A stretch of 14,200 bases of DNA, taken from NCBI GenBank assembly GCA_030150135.1, contig JASLGO010000035.1:1-14200 (forward strand). Direction: 5' to 3'. A program made the translations under genes and the position numbers. Under the pieces are notes generated by a model, which saw only the letters and a list, made by a program, of their open reading frames with translations, made no database searches and had not been told where the DNA came from. Positions 12,848 to 14,200 of the stretch are shown piece by piece. How positions within the stretch are numbered: the stretch's first letter is position 1; each line of letters starts with the position of its first letter. The DNA comes from Aquirhabdus sp. GTDB lineage: Bacteria > Pseudomonadota > Gammaproteobacteria > Pseudomonadales > Moraxellaceae.

Positions 12848-14200
12848 TTACCCAGAAATCTTCTTGTACTTCATGCGGTGTGGGCCTGCATCTTTACCAT
12901 ACTTCGCCTTACGATAGGCTTCATACTCGGTATAGTTACCGTCGAACCACTCTGGGCCTTCAGACTCAAACGCCAAGATATGAGTCGCAATACGATCCAA
13001 GAACCAGCGATCATGCGATACCACCATCACGCAACCTGGGAAGACCTGAATCGCATCTTCAAGCGCACGTAAAGTTTCCACATCCAAATCGTTCGATGGT
13101 TCGTCGAGAAGGATCACGTTCGCGCCTTTTTGTAGGACTTTAGCCAGTTTCAAGCGGTTACGCTCACCACCTGACAATGATCCGACGATTTTTTGTTGGT
13201 CTGAACCTTTAAAGTTAAAACGACCAATATAAGCACGCGATGGAATTTCGTATTCGCCGATTTTCAGAATATCCAAGCCTTGAGAAATTTCTTCCCAGAC
13301 GGTTTTCTTATCATCTAGCTCATCACGAAGCTGACCGACATACGCCACACTCACTGACTCACCCAAACGCACTGAACCTGTATCTGGTGTTTGCTCACCA
13401 GTCATCATACGGAACAATGTGGTTTTACCCGCACCGTTAGGTCCGATGATGCCAACGATTGCTGTTGGAGGAACGTTAAATGATAGCTTTTCGTACAACA
13501 AACGATCTTCGAATGACTTACTGATATTATCGACTTCACAGACGATATTACCGAGACGTGGACCTGGTGGAATATAGATTTCAGAAGTTTCGTTACGCTT
13601 CTGGAATTCGCGTGAGTTCAGCTCTTCAAAACGCTCCATACGCGCTTTAGATTTAACTTGCTGACCTTTGGCGTTCTTACGAACCCACTCCAGCTCTTTT
13701 TTCAGCGCTTTGGCAAATGACTCTTCTTGTTTGCCTTCAAGCTCTAAACGAGCATTTTTTTGCTCAAGCCATGTGCTGTAGTTGCCGTGATATGGAATGC
13801 CATGTCCACGGTCAAGTTCCAGAATCCATTCGGCGACGTTGTCCAAGAAGTAGCGATCATGGGTAATCGCCACAATCGTACCCGGGAAGTTTTTCAAGAA
13901 CACTTCCAACCATGCAACAGACTCAGCATCCAAATGGTTGGTTGGTTCGTCGAGCAGCAACATATCTGGTTTAGATAACAATAACCGGCAGAGTGCCACG
14001 CGGCGCTTTTCACCACCAGACAGCAAGGACACATCCGCATCCCATGGTGGCAAACGTAACGCATCAGCCGCTTGTTCGAGTTGGTTATTCAAGTTATGCG
14101 CATCCCATGCTTGGATGATCGCTTCTAACTTGCCTTGTTCTGCAGCAAGTTTATCGAAATCCGCATCAGGATCAGCGTAAGCCGCAAACACTTCATCTAA
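12848..14200 (-). CDS. ettA: Energy-dependent translational throttle protein EttA, 5' end cut off
   Basis: An ABC-F ATPase that binds the ribosomal E site and gates entry into elongation according to the ATP/ADP ratio. About 450 of some 555 residues are present. The N-terminus, including the first Walker A, lies beyond the right edge. Visible in order are the end of domain 1 with LSGGEKRR and LLLDEPTNHLD, then ITHDRYFLDNV. Next is the linker that contacts P-site tRNA (ELEWVRKNAKGQQVKSKARMERFEELN). Domain 2 has GPNGAGKTT, LSGGERNR, LLDEPSNDLD and SHDRWFLDRIATHIL. The C-terminal KYKKI tail is typical of EttA. The second Walker B has Ser where Thr is usual, a mild change. No internal break is seen. 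The frame is open to base 14200. Confidence 0.97.
   Translation of the reverse strand, partial: LDEVFAAYADPDADFDKLAAEQGKLEAIIQAWDAHNLNNQLEQAADALRLPPWDADVSLLSGGEKRRVALCRLLLSKPDMLLLDEPTNHLDAESVAWLEVFLKNFPGTIVAITHDRYFLDNVAEWILELDRGHGIPYHGNYSTWLEQKNARLELEGKQEESFAKALKKELEWVRKNAKGQQVKSKARMERFEELNSREFQKRNETSEIYIPPGPRLGNIVCEVDNISKSFEDRLLYEKLSFNVPPTAIVGIIGPNGAGKTTLFRMMTGEQTPDTGSVRLGESVSVAYVGQLRDELDDKKTVWEEISQGLDILKIGEYEIPSRAYIGRFNFKGSDQQKIVGSLSGGERNRLKLAKVLQKGANVILLDEPSNDLDVETLRALEDAIQVFPGCVMVVSHDRWFLDRIATHILAFESEGPEWFDGNYTEYEAYRKAKYGKDAGPHRMKYKKISG

Noticed and set aside
13062..13120. Ser in place of Thr in the second Walker B region of EttA (DEPSNDLD) as a sign of inactivation
   Set aside because: The substitution is conservative and the catalytic Asp and Glu are intact, so loss of ATPase activity is not indicated.
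1..14200. CRISPR array, insertion sequence, prophage, tRNA or rRNA
   Set aside because: I saw no regularly spaced repeats, transposase or integrase genes, cloverleaf sequences or rRNA segments by eye; a tRNAscan or repeat search could overturn this.

Overview
The window looks like chromosomal DNA of a gammaproteobacterium, most likely Acinetobacter or a close relative in the Moraxellaceae. The reasons are protein-level resemblance and context: a yajC, secD, secF set, HtpX, EttA, a DUF2789 protein, moderately AT-rich DNA and many compact intergenic terminators. This assignment is inferred from remembered sequences, not from a search.

Left part (1-5230): a minus-strand alpha/beta hydrolase of the hormone-sensitive-lipase type is followed by a 570-base gap. 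That gap appears to carry a plus-strand small-RNA-like unit, with a promoter at 1073-1099 and a strong terminator at 1192-1231. Then come yajC, secD and secF, the accessory membrane complex of the Sec translocase. yajC is separated from secD by a strong intrinsic terminator, while secD and secF are only 12 bases apart. A bidirectional terminator divides secF from a small convergent DUF2789 gene.

Middle (5231-8739): a stand-alone M24-type metallopeptidase and the membrane protease HtpX lie on the plus strand, each with its own candidate promoter. HtpX converges on a LuxR-type regulator on the minus strand.

Accessory block (8740-10660): a 448-base upstream region is followed by three unrecognised plus-strand genes. 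They encode a 67-residue protein with two CxxCC motifs, a 119-residue protein, and a 207-residue protein with a PD-(D/E)XK-nuclease-like motif pattern. The block ends in a UUCG-tetraloop terminator. This is the least explained stretch and the best place to look for something undescribed, although no function can be shown from sequence alone.

Right part (10661-14200): a minus-strand pair encodes a membrane-anchored protein with a C-terminal LprI-like (DUF1311) domain and, downstream, an exported Amidase_3 peptidoglycan amidase. Last is the C-terminal four-fifths of the ABC-F translation factor EttA, running off the right edge. Sec export (SecDF-YajC), membrane proteolysis (HtpX) and envelope proteins (amidase, LprI-like) are common housekeeping themes. 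No insertion sequence, prophage, CRISPR array, tRNA or rRNA was seen.
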